A program made the translations under genes and the position numbers. A DNA stretch of 64,000 nt from contig NZ_CP014844.1 of assembly GCF_001598055.1 (NCBI RefSeq), positions 3,375,642-3,439,641 of the forward strand, written 5' to 3'. Positions 54,254 through 61,427 of the stretch are shown one piece after another. Position 1 is the stretch's first letter. Each line of letters opens with the position of its first letter. Below the pieces are notes generated by a model that searched no databases, had not been told where the DNA came from, and worked only from the letters and a program-made list of their open reading frames with translations. Source of the stretch: Cupriavidus nantongensis. Lineage in GTDB: Bacteria; Pseudomonadota; Gammaproteobacteria; Burkholderiales; Burkholderiaceae.

Positions 54254-54634
54254 ATGGACGAGATTGAAGATCTGTCCGATCTGCCGATGCCCCGCTTTAT
54301 CTGGGGCTTCGCCGTGATCGCGGGCAAGGGCGGCGAGGTCATGCACGACGAATTCGAGTACCTGACCCACACCCGCAGCCCGCGCTTCACCTGCCGCGTG
54401 GTCGAGCTGGAGGACATGCCGGCCGAAAGCGAAGAAGACGCCATCGACGGCCGCATCGTCCACGATGACGACCCGAGCCGCATGTTCTACATCACCGATG
54501 CCGGCATGGCGCTGGTCAATTTCCAGCTGTTCGACAAGATGCCGGACAAGCAGAAACTCAAGCGCATCTGCGACGAAGCCATCGCCAACTGGATGCTGCG
54601 CCGCGAGTTCCTCGACGAAGAGGAAGACGACTGA
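54254..54634 (+). CDS. Conserved acidic hypothetical protein
   Basis: I do not recognise a family. The 126-residue protein is soluble and strongly acidic (DEIEDLSDLP at the start, EFLDEEEDD at the end), with PRFIWGFAVIAGKGGEVMHD and MFYITDAGMALVNFQLFDKM in the middle. A good ribosome site (GGGAG) precedes the ATG. Codon use is like that of the neighbours. It is probably a real gene, transcribed alone or with the preceding one. Confidence 0.75.
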   Translation: MDEIEDLSDLPMPRFIWGFAVIAGKGGEVMHDEFEYLTHTRSPRFTCRVVELEDMPAESEEDAIDGRIVHDDDPSRMFYITDAGMALVNFQLFDKMPDKQKLKRICDEAIANWMLRREFLDEEEDD

Positions 54635-54675
54635 TACGACCACCGTGCAGCGGCGGCACGGCCGCCGTGCAGCGC

Positions 54676-54960
54676 TCAGGCCTGGCCCGGATCCTGCGGC
54701 AACGCGCGCGGCAGCACTTCATTGAGCAGGCCGGTCATGCCGCCCGGGTGATCCGCGGCCAGCGCCTGCAGGCGCTTCACCAGGGCGCCGTCGAGCTTGC
54801 ATGCGAACGGCACCAGGCCCTGCTCCTGGTCCAGCCGGCGCTGCTCGCGCCGGTCCGGGCGCTGTGCGGCGCCGGGAATGCCGCCCCGCGCTGCCGCCGC
54901 CTGCTTCAGGCTGTTGGCGATCTTCAGGCCCTTGTTTTTTTCCAGGTCCGTTTTCTTCAC
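54676..54960 (-). CDS. Small basic hypothetical protein
   Basis: This 94-residue frame starts with GTG and reads KKTDLEKNKGLKIANSLK, a helical charged N-terminus, followed by an Arg/Gln-rich stretch and LDGALVKRLQALAADHPGG. No known domain or membrane segment is visible. It converges on the preceding gene. It could be a small nucleic-acid-associated protein, but nothing in the sequence proves that. Confidence 0.55.
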   Translation of the reverse strand: MKKTDLEKNKGLKIANSLKQAAAARGGIPGAAQRPDRREQRRLDQEQGLVPFACKLDGALVKRLQALAADHPGGMTGLLNEVLPRALPQDPGQA

Positions 54961-55024
54961 GGCAATATCCGAAAGTCTGTAGAGGGCGGTATTGTACGCA
55001 CCCGCGGCGGCCGCTCCGGCGGCA

Positions 55025-55249
55025 TCATGCGTCGCTGACTTCGATCAGTTCGGCCGCCACCCGCTGGATTTCCGCATAGACCGGTATCGCGTCCATCGGG
55101 CCGGTGCAGCCCACCGCCGTGGCCTGGCTGGCATCGGCGCCGGGCGGCAGGAACACGAAGGCCATGCCGGGCTGCCAGCCGGGATGCTTGCGCAGGCTGT
55201 CGTTGAGGATGTCGAGATACTGCGCGCGCGTGAAGACGTGCCTTGCCAT
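55025..55249 (-). CDS. Small hypothetical protein (74 aa)
   Basis: The frame starts MARHVFTRAQYLDILNDSLR and continues HPGWQPGMAFVFLPPGAD. An AGGTAGCG-type ribosome site lies just before the ATG. The composition is protein-like and soluble. I recognise no family. Confidence 0.55.
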   Translation of the reverse strand: MARHVFTRAQYLDILNDSLRKHPGWQPGMAFVFLPPGADASQATAVGCTGPMDAIPVYAEIQRVAAELIEVSDA

Positions 55250-55372
55250 CGCTACCTCCGGAATCCGCTGCCAATGCGCCGCGCGGGCGCGGTTGTCATG
55301 GCGGGGATCGTAGCATGGCAGGGGCGGCCGGCGTCACCGTGGTAAATGGTGGCGCGCCGGTCGCACGCGGGG

Positions 55373-55576
55373 CTAGTGATCCTCGGCCATCGCCTTGAGC
55401 TGGGCCTCGCCGGCAACGCGCGCGGCGTCCGCGGTGGTGAAGGTATCGTCCGACACGATCGCGCGCCTGACCTGCTGCGCGCTGAAATCCACCAGCGCGA
55501 TGACCCACACATAGCGCCCCGACTGGGGTGCGGTCTGCACGAAAGCCTTGAGGTTGTGGCGCGATTCGTTTGCCAT
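55373..55576 (-). CDS. Small hypothetical protein (67 aa)
   Basis: The likely start is the ATG at 55576 (MANESRHNLKAFVQTAP) with GGAGAT before it. An in-frame codon at 55630 would add residues with no resemblance. The protein has a beta-strand-like centre (GRYVWVIALVDFSAQQVRRAIV) and an alanine-rich helix at the end. It may be a small alpha/beta domain. No family was recognised. Confidence 0.5.
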   Translation of the reverse strand: MANESRHNLKAFVQTAPQSGRYVWVIALVDFSAQQVRRAIVSDDTFTTADAARVAGEAQLKAMAEDH

Positions 55577-55643
55577 GATCCATCTCCGGTTGAGACGTGC
55601 CGCAGCACAGGGGTCAGGCAACTCTAGCACAAGGCCCGCCAGC

Positions 55644-56060
55644 TCACCGGCCGGCGGCCTCGGTGGCGAAGGCGCGCAATTCGCGCACGCGCGCGGCGGT
55701 CATCTCCAGCAGGCACGACGCGCCGGCCACGCGCGCCGCGCTGCCGCCGGCAGGATTGGACACATAGGCGCAATTGGCCTGGCGGTACTCCAGCCAGGCC
55801 CGCTGCGCCACCCGCAACTGCCCGGTGCGCGGCGCCTCCAGCCGCCGCAGCAGCGACTGGTAAGCGCGGTTCAACGCCGTATCCTGCACCCGCGACTCCA
55901 GCGCGGCGCAGTTAAGCATGTCGACGGTCGAAACGGCCTTGTCCATGCAGCGCTCATAGTCGGCGCTCAGGCCGCCATTCTGCGTGCCATTTTCCGCGGC
56001 GGCGACGGGGATGGCCGCCACGGCCAGACCAACGACGGCAACACATGCGAGGACGCGCAT
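55644..56060 (-). CDS. LprI-like (DUF1311) periplasmic protein
   Basis: This 138-residue precursor has a signal peptide (RVLACVAVVGLAVAAIPVAA). It has the DUF1311 pattern: YERCMDKA, LNCAALESRVQDTALNRAYQSLL, AQRAWLEYRQANCAYV and a fourth cysteine in ASCLLEMTAARVREL. Mycobacterial LprI inhibits lysozyme, but DUF1311 proteins are diverse. The start at 56060 gives a normal signal peptide. It lies 1.5 kb from a MliC-like gene. Confidence 0.75.
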   Translation of the reverse strand: MRVLACVAVVGLAVAAIPVAAAENGTQNGGLSADYERCMDKAVSTVDMLNCAALESRVQDTALNRAYQSLLRRLEAPRTGQLRVAQRAWLEYRQANCAYVSNPAGGSAARVAGASCLLEMTAARVRELRAFATEAAGR

Positions 56061-56123
56061 AGCAGCTCTCCGTTTGCGTGGTTGTGACAAGTCGCGCCGG
56101 ATCCCGGCGTCGCGCGGATCCGC

Positions 56124-56585
56124 TCAGGCGAGCCAGCGGCCCAGCGTCGCCACGGCGATATTGGCCAGACCCAGCACGAGGTTGGTCCCTACCGCCTGCC
56201 GGATGCGGTTCAGGGCGGCACCCGCGGCTGGCCAGTCCTGCGCATCGACGGCCCGGCCCAGCACCCGGTAGGGACCGAACCACACGTAGCAGAAGATGCC
56301 GGCCATGACGAGGCCGATGCCCAGCATCAGGTGCCAGTTGCGTGGTGCGCCCGCCATGCCCGTTGCCGCCATCATCGCGCCACCGCTCAGCAGGATCGCC
56401 GCCACCGACGCCCACACCCATGGGAAGAACCGGGCAAACACGCCGCGCCACAGGCGCAGGCGCGGCGGCGGCTCGAGCACGCTGCCGGCCACCGGCCGCA
56501 GGCATAGGTAGGCGAAGAACATGCCGCCGACCCAGACGGCGACGCCGGTCAGGTGCAGCAGGCGGAGAAGCGGATCGGCGATCAT
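56124..56585 (-). CDS. CopD-like small inner-membrane protein
   Basis: This 153-residue protein has four hydrophobic helices, beginning LLRLLHLTGVAVWVGGMFFAYL and ending TNLVLGLANIAVATLGRWLA. HLTGVAVWVGGMFF with a His early in helix 1 is typical of CopD/DUF2269-type membrane domains. A copper or heme role is possible but not shown. The ATG at 56585 follows the family pattern; the frame is open further upstream with no resemblance. Confidence 0.72.
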   Translation of the reverse strand: MIADPLLRLLHLTGVAVWVGGMFFAYLCLRPVAGSVLEPPPRLRLWRGVFARFFPWVWASVAAILLSGGAMMAATGMAGAPRNWHLMLGIGLVMAGIFCYVWFGPYRVLGRAVDAQDWPAAGAALNRIRQAVGTNLVLGLANIAVATLGRWLA

Positions 56586-56895
56586 GGCGGCAGGGGGCGA
56601 GTTGGACAAGTTGGGGCGATGGCCACATTCTAAGTGTTGTGTGCGCCACGGCGAAGCCTGGCATGCGCCCCACAGCGTCACGGCGGGGTTCAGGAAAACG
56701 ACAGCGACGCCGATAAACATTTCGTATCACGCCGCGCCACGAGCCGGTCTTCGCAAGATCCCCGCTCGTGTCGCCCGTTTTCGCCCGATCCACCGCAAGG
56801 CCGGACGCTTGACTGCCCCGAACCCGGCCCCAGACAATACGCGCGGCCAGACCACCACACCGCAACCGGCCGCCCCGCCCCCTTCGTTCCAGACC
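56586..56895. other. 310-bp gap between the CopD-like gene and yfiR, with a candidate promoter
   Basis: The gap separates divergent genes. A + strand candidate promoter, TTGACT (56809-56814) and GACAAT (56833-56838) with an 18-bp spacer, lies 57 bp before the chosen yfiR start. The yfiR frame is open across the whole gap, but the encoded residues are low-complexity and Pro/Thr-rich. I see no other signal. Confidence 0.4.
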
Positions 56896-57498
56896 ATGGC
56901 GCCTGCCCCAGCCAGCCCCCCGCCGACCCCGCCCGCTGCCCGTGCACGACCGCTGCTGCGCCGCGGCGTGACCGCGCTGTTGCTGGCGGTGACGCTGGCA
57001 GTGCTGCCGGCCATGCTGCCCCCGGCGGTCACCGCGCAGCCCGCGCCGCAACGGGCCGACCTGGTCGCGCGCGTGGTCATCAGCCTGCTCGGCTATGCGC
57101 GCTGGCCGGTGGAGCGCGATCCGGTACGGCTGTGCGTCGATCACGCCAGCCGCTATGCGGCCCGGCTCAGGGAAGGCGGCACGCTCGCCAATGGCCGCAC
57201 CGTGCAGACCCGCCAGGTCGACGTGCTGGCCGACATGCTGCACCCGGCGTGCGATGCGCTGTACGTGGGCACCATGAACGAACCGCGCCGCAAGCGCCTG
57301 TCGGCCGAGCTGACCGGCCGCCCGGTGCTGGTCATCGCCGAGGAAGACTTCGAATGCGAGGTGGGCAGCATGTTCTGCCTCAACATCCGCGACAACCAGG
57401 TCTCGTTCCGCGTCAACCTCGATACCCTCGCCCGCAGCGGCGTGCATATGCACCCCGGCGTGCTGCAGCTCGGCCGCCGCAAGGGAGCGCCGTCATGA
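56896..57498 (+). CDS. yfiR: YfiR-family periplasmic inhibitor of the YfiN cyclase
   Basis: YfiR binds the periplasmic part of YfiN and keeps the cyclase off. The 200-residue precursor has a hydrophobic signal ([20 protein letters not shown]), then the domain AQPAPQRADLVARVVISLLGYARWP. Four cysteines (80, 119, 154, 161) have the same 39- and 7-residue spacings as the two disulfides I recall from Pseudomonas YfiR, which strongly supports the family. GRPVLVIAEEDFECEVGSMF is a family hallmark. The true start may vary, as no clear ribosome site is seen. Its stop overlaps yfiN. Confidence 0.85.
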   Translation: MAPAPASPPPTPPAARARPLLRRGVTALLLAVTLAVLPAMLPPAVTAQPAPQRADLVARVVISLLGYARWPVERDPVRLCVDHASRYAARLREGGTLANGRTVQTRQVDVLADMLHPACDALYVGTMNEPRRKRLSAELTGRPVLVIAEEDFECEVGSMFCLNIRDNQVSFRVNLDTLARSGVHMHPGVLQLGRRKGAPS

Positions 57499-58808
57499 GC
57501 CCGCGCCAGCCGGTGCGCAGGCAAGGCGCGCGCCCCACCCTCTACAGCGTGCTGCGCCGCATCCACCTGGGCGTGGCGCTGATCGCGGTATGCACCGCCG
57601 GCCTGGCGCTGACCGCGATCGGCGTCACCGCGCTGCGCGTCTACGCCGACCACAACGTGCGGCTGGTGGCGCGCTCGATCGCCTATACGCTGGAAGCGCC
57701 GGTGGTGTTCCGCGACCAGGCCGCCACCGCGGAGACGCTGGCCGCGATCGCAGCCTCGGAAGACATCGCCCGCGCCACCGTCTATGACCGCGACCACCAT
57801 GTGCTGGCGGTATGGCAGCGCCCCGGTCAGGCGCCGCTGACCGGCCTGCGCCACGCGCTGGTCGAATGGCTGGGCACCGATGCGGTCGAGCAGTCCATCC
57901 TGCACCAGGCCCAGCAGGTGGGCATGCTGCGCGTCAGCGGCGACCCGCGCAACCTGCTGCACTTCCTGCTGCAGGGCGCGCTGGGGCTGCTGGCCTGCCT
58001 GCTGCTGACCGCGGTCGGCGCCCACTACCTGGCCAGCCGGCTGCTGGTGCAGATCATCGAGCCGTTGCGCAACCTGATGCGGGTGGCGCACGCGGTGCGT
58101 TCGCAGCGCGATTTCGCGCAGCGCACGCCGCCCGCCAGCATCGCCGAGCTCAATGCCCTCAGCGAAGACTTCAACGGCCTGCTCGACGAGCTGCAGACCT
58201 GGCAGAACCAGATGCAGCATGAAAACCGCTCGCTCGCCCACCGCGCTAACCACGATGCCCTGACCGGGCTGCTGAACCGCGCCGCCTTCGTCGAAGCGCT
58301 GGAGCACGCGGTGCGCCACGCCGCCGCCAACGACGAATATGCCGCGGTGCTGTACCTGGACAGCGACGATTTCAAGCACGTCAACGATCGCCACGGCCAT
58401 GCCGCCGGCGACGCGGTGCTGGTCGCGGTGGCCCAGCGCATCCGCGCCACCCTGCGCGGCCGCGACACGGTGGCGCGCATCGGCGGCGACGAGTTCGCGG
58501 TGCTGGCCACCGCGCTGCGCGCGCCCGCCGATGCGATCCAGATCGCCGAGCATATCCTGCAGGCGATGGCCTGCCCCATCGACTTGCCCGACGGCAGCTC
58601 GGTGCAGGCTTCGCTCAGCATCGGGCTCGCGGTCTTCCCGGTCCACGCCCAAGGCAGCCAGGCCTTGCTGCACGCCGCCGACGCCGCCATGTACGGCGCC
58701 AAGCGGCGCTCCGGCGGCATCTGGCAAAGCGCCGAGCCACGCCTGGAACCGCGCGCGGGTCCGCGCACCGAGCCGCGCACCGAGCCGCGCCTCGACCTCA
58801 AGCAGTGA
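57495..58808 (+). CDS. yfiN: YfiN-type membrane diguanylate cyclase
   Basis: YfiN makes c-di-GMP when released from YfiR. The 437-residue protein has two membrane helices (about 27-50 and 155-177) around a periplasmic PAS-like domain. A HAMP domain follows, then a GGDEF domain with intact GGDEF (330-334) and an inhibitory RxxD site (RGRD, 321-324) five residues before it. The last ~25 residues are an odd repeat-rich tail of EPR units. Its ATG overlaps the yfiR stop (ATGA), and its end overlaps a possible GTG of yfiB. Confidence 0.88.
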   Translation: MSPRQPVRRQGARPTLYSVLRRIHLGVALIAVCTAGLALTAIGVTALRVYADHNVRLVARSIAYTLEAPVVFRDQAATAETLAAIAASEDIARATVYDRDHHVLAVWQRPGQAPLTGLRHALVEWLGTDAVEQSILHQAQQVGMLRVSGDPRNLLHFLLQGALGLLACLLLTAVGAHYLASRLLVQIIEPLRNLMRVAHAVRSQRDFAQRTPPASIAELNALSEDFNGLLDELQTWQNQMQHENRSLAHRANHDALTGLLNRAAFVEALEHAVRHAAANDEYAAVLYLDSDDFKHVNDRHGHAAGDAVLVAVAQRIRATLRGRDTVARIGGDEFAVLATALRAPADAIQIAEHILQAMACPIDLPDGSSVQASLSIGLAVFPVHAQGSQALLHAADAAMYGAKRRSGGIWQSAEPRLEPRAGPRTEPRTEPRLDLKQ

Positions 58809-58816
58809 GAATCCAC

Positions 58817-59338
58817 ATGTTTGCAAGCAGTCCTTCGACAAAACACCCAACCAGATGGAAGTCCTGGCTGGCGGCCGCGGCACTGGCCACCCTGGCGCTG
58901 GCCGGCTGCCAGACCACGCCGCCCGCCGGCCGGCTGTCGCCGGCACAGGTAGCGGTACTGCAGCACGAGGGCTTTGTGCAGACCGGCGAGGGTTGGGAAC
59001 TTGGCCTCACCGACAAGGTGCTGTTCGGCTTCAACGAGGACCTGATCGAAGGCGAGCGCGCCGCCAATGTGCAGCGCCTCGGCCGCGCGCTGAGCGGCGT
59101 GGGCATCGAGCGCCTGCGCGTGGACGGCCATACCGATGACGCCGGCGCGGCGGAGTACAACCAGTCGCTGTCGGTGCGGCGCGCCGAGGCCGTGGCCAGG
59201 CTGCTGGCCGATGCCGGCTTTGCGCGGGACAATATCGAAGTACGCGGGCTGGGCAAGACCCGCCCGGTGGCGGACAACCGCACCGCCGCGGGACGCGCCG
59301 AGAACCGGCGCGTCGCCATCATCGTTTCGGTGGACTAG
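58817..59338 (+). CDS. yfiB: YfiB-type OmpA-domain lipoprotein
   Basis: YfiB sits in the outer membrane, binds peptidoglycan and sequesters YfiR, thereby activating YfiN. The 173-residue precursor has a lipoprotein signal (ATLALAGCQ). A C-terminal OmpA-like domain has LFGFNEDLIEG, RLRVDGHTDDAGAAEYNQSLSVRRAEAV and VRGLGKTRPVADNRTAAGRAENRRV. A GTG at 58805 overlapping the yfiN stop is an alternative start. The order R-N-B differs from the B-N-R order implied by the yfiBNR name. Confidence 0.85.
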   Translation: MFASSPSTKHPTRWKSWLAAAALATLALAGCQTTPPAGRLSPAQVAVLQHEGFVQTGEGWELGLTDKVLFGFNEDLIEGERAANVQRLGRALSGVGIERLRVDGHTDDAGAAEYNQSLSVRRAEAVARLLADAGFARDNIEVRGLGKTRPVADNRTAAGRAENRRVAIIVSVD

Positions 59339-59358
59339 CGGTAGATCGGCGCGCCGGC

Positions 59359-59628
59359 TCAGTCGCCGAAGGGGTTGGGCGCGCGGTTCTCCAGCGCCTC
59401 GTTCAGGTCGAACTCGTCGCGCACCTTGTCGACCACCGCGCGCACGCTGGCGGCATAGCCGTGCAGGTTGTCGAAGGCCATGTCCCAGTTGCGCCCGCGC
59501 GCGTCGCGCGGATGGGGCTGCGGTGACGGCACGCGGATCCTGGCACCGTCTTCGATTTCATCGATCTGCTGGATACGCCGGCCGACCTCGTCCTGCAAGG
59601 CACGCCGGCCGCGCTCGCGCTTGGCCAT
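59359..59628 (-). CDS. Small basic/acidic hypothetical protein (89 aa)
   Basis: The likely ATG at 59628 gives MAKRERGRRALQDEVGRRIQQ, followed by PHPRDARGRNWDMAFDNLHG and a helical C-terminus ending LENRAPNPFGD. An in-frame codon at 59652 is possible. No domain is recognised and there is no membrane segment. It converges on yfiB with a 20-bp gap. Confidence 0.6.
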   Translation of the reverse strand: MAKRERGRRALQDEVGRRIQQIDEIEDGARIRVPSPQPHPRDARGRNWDMAFDNLHGYAASVRAVVDKVRDEFDLNEALENRAPNPFGD

Positions 59629-59689
59629 GACTGACTCCTGGCTGAATCCCAACGCATGCTAGCACGCGCCGGGAGACCCTTGCAGCCGC

Positions 59690-60538
59690 TTACAGCGCCG
59701 CCTTGGCCGCCTGGTAAGCGGCGTACAGGCGCGCGAACACCGGCCCCGGCACGCCCTTGCCGATCGGACGGCCATCGATGCTGACCACCGGCAGCAATTC
59801 CTTGCTGGCCGAAGACAGCAGCACCTCATCGGCGGCAAAGACTTCGTCCCTGGCGATCCGGCGCGACTCCAGCGCAATCCCCATCGCCTCGCAGATTTCC
59901 TCCATGAAGCCGTAGCGGATGCCCTCCAGGATCAGGTTGTCCTTGGGCGGCGCCGACACGCGGCCATCGCGCACCACCCACACATTGGACGCCGACGCCT
60001 CGGTCAGCCAGCCGTCGCGGAACTGGATCGCCTCGGTCACGCCCTGCTCCACCGCGTGCTGCGCCGCCAGCACGTTGCCAAGCAGCGAGGTCGACTTGAT
60101 CTGGCAATTCAGCCAGCGCCGGTCCTCCATGGTCACGCACGCAACCCCTTGCTCGACCATCTGCGCCGACGGCAGCGCCATCGGATTGGTCATGATCAGC
60201 ACCGTCGGCACCACCTCCTTCGGGAACGCATGCGTGCGCCTGGCCACGCCGCGGGTCACCTGGATATAGACCAGTTGATCCGACAGGCCGTTGGCCTTGA
60301 CCACCTCGCCGACCCGCTCCAGCCACTGCGCGGCGCTGTACGGGTCGGGAATGCCGATGCCCTCCAGGCTCCGGTGCAGCCGCGCCAGATGCTGCGCGCC
60401 GCGGAAAGGCTTGCCGTGGTAGTACGGGATCACCTCGTAAATGCCGTCGCCGAAGATAAAGCCGCGGTCCAGCACGGGGATGCGGGCTTCGGAGAGCGGG
60501 GTCAGGGTGCCGTTGAGATGGACGATGGGGTCGGACAT
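59690..60538 (-). CDS. dat: D-amino-acid aminotransferase (PLP fold type IV)
   Basis: This enzyme probably interconverts D-alanine/2-oxoglutarate and D-glutamate/pyruvate for cell-wall precursors. The 282-residue protein has the fold-IV hallmarks: VLDRGFIFGDGIYEVIPYYHGKPF near the start, the PLP Lys148 in CQIKSTSLLGNVLA, and FRDGWLTEASASNVWVV. The YGxP-like region and STSKE-type loop (LLSSASKELLPV) are present. Branched-chain aminotransferases share the fold but differ in length; the Dat assignment is likely. Confidence 0.88.
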   Translation of the reverse strand: MSDPIVHLNGTLTPLSEARIPVLDRGFIFGDGIYEVIPYYHGKPFRGAQHLARLHRSLEGIGIPDPYSAAQWLERVGEVVKANGLSDQLVYIQVTRGVARRTHAFPKEVVPTVLIMTNPMALPSAQMVEQGVACVTMEDRRWLNCQIKSTSLLGNVLAAQHAVEQGVTEAIQFRDGWLTEASASNVWVVRDGRVSAPPKDNLILEGIRYGFMEEICEAMGIALESRRIARDEVFAADEVLLSSASKELLPVVSIDGRPIGKGVPGPVFARLYAAYQAAKAAL

Positions 60539-60644
60539 GGGATGCCTGGGGGCAGTTCGAAAGAGATGCCCGATTCTTTCACGGGCCGCCCGGCAAGGTC
60601 ATGCAATCTACGCATGAGTCCGGCAAGGCGCCCGTCGCCTGTGC

Positions 60645-61136
60645 TCAGGCTGGCCCCAGCGCCTTGGACAGCAGCACCGTGGTAAAGCCGCTGTCCCAGC
60701 TTTCATCCGGATAGAAATCGATCTCGGCATAGCCATGGCGCCGATAGAAGGCGCGGCTCTGCTGGTTGAACGTATCCGTCTCCAGCCTCGCCTCGCGATG
60801 CCCGGCGCGGGCCATCGCGGCTTCCGCATGCGCCAGCAGCGCCCCGCCCAGCCCCATCCGTTGCCAGGCCCGGCCGACATGCAGGGCCCAGATGAAATTG
60901 TTTTCCCAATCCACCATCGCGGCCGGCACCCCGTTCACGCAGGCAACATGGAATTCCTGCAAACGTGCTTCGACGTAACTGCGGGTCTTGCCTTGCTGCT
61001 CGAAGGCGGCGGCTGCGGCCGGCGTCAGTTGCGGCTTCCAGGTGCCGAGGTAGGTGTCGATCAGGATCGCTTCCACGGCTTGCGCGTCGGAGGGCAAGGC
61101 GGGGCGGATTTCGAAACGGACGGTGAGTTTGGTCAT
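60645..61136 (-). CDS. GNAT-family N-acetyltransferase
   Basis: This 163-residue protein has the GNAT acetyl-CoA loop in LHVGRAWQRMGLGGALLAHAE (Q/RxxGxG/A as QRMGLG) and the C-terminal pattern LETDTFNQQSRAFYRRHGY. It probably transfers acetyl to an amine; the substrate is not readable. The ATG at 61136 gives a full domain; the frame is open upstream toward the tRNA-Ser gene but has no resemblance there. Confidence 0.85.
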   Translation of the reverse strand: MTKLTVRFEIRPALPSDAQAVEAILIDTYLGTWKPQLTPAAAAAFEQQGKTRSYVEARLQEFHVACVNGVPAAMVDWENNFIWALHVGRAWQRMGLGGALLAHAEAAMARAGHREARLETDTFNQQSRAFYRRHGYAEIDFYPDESWDSGFTTVLLSKALGPA

Positions 61137-61211
61137 GGGGCGAGAGCATAACCGGGACGGGGTGAATCGCAAGCCCCTGCGCAGAGTCGCCCCAAGCCGC
61201 TGATCGCCAGC

Positions 61212-61244
61212 AAACAAAAAGCCGCCCGGAAAATGGGCGGCTTT
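61212..61244 (-). terminator. Terminator of tRNA-Ser
   Basis: On the minus strand, stem AAAGCCGCCC/GGGCGGCTTT with a 7-nt loop is followed by TTTGTTT. It lies about 20 nt after the tRNA 3' end. Confidence 0.85.
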
Positions 61245-61265
61245 GCATGGTCTTGCGCAGTGTTC

Positions 61266-61356
61266 TGGCGGAGAGAGGGGGATTCGAACCCCCGATGGGC
61301 TATTAACCCATACACGCTTTCCAGGCGTGCGACTTAAACCACTCATCCATCTCTCC
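61266..61356 (-). tRNA. tRNA-Ser (GGA)
   Basis: On the minus strand a class II tRNA runs 91 nt including CCA. Acceptor arms GGAGAGA and TCTCTCC pair. The anticodon stem CACGC/GCGTG encloses CTGGAAA, giving anticodon GGA (serine, codons TCC/TCT). There is a long variable arm (TATGGGTTAATAGCCCAT) and a T arm with GGTTCGAATCC. Confidence 0.97.
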
Positions 61357-61368
61357 GGGAAGTCCGCG

Positions 61369-61374
61369 ATTATA
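61369..61374 (-). promoter_or_regulatory. -10 element of the tRNA-Ser promoter
   Basis: On the minus strand a perfect TATAAT lies 13 bp before the tRNA 5' end. A weak -35 (CTGGAT) occurs 17 bp further upstream. Confidence 0.55.
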
Positions 61375-61427
61375 GCAGAGTTGCCCGTCGAATCCAGTAC
61401 CTCGTGACCACCCCACCCTAACCTGCC

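Noticed and set aside
56521..56895. 125-codon N-terminal extension of yfiR
   Set aside because: It overlaps the start of the divergent CopD-like gene, is low in complexity and would place the signal peptide in the middle of the protein.
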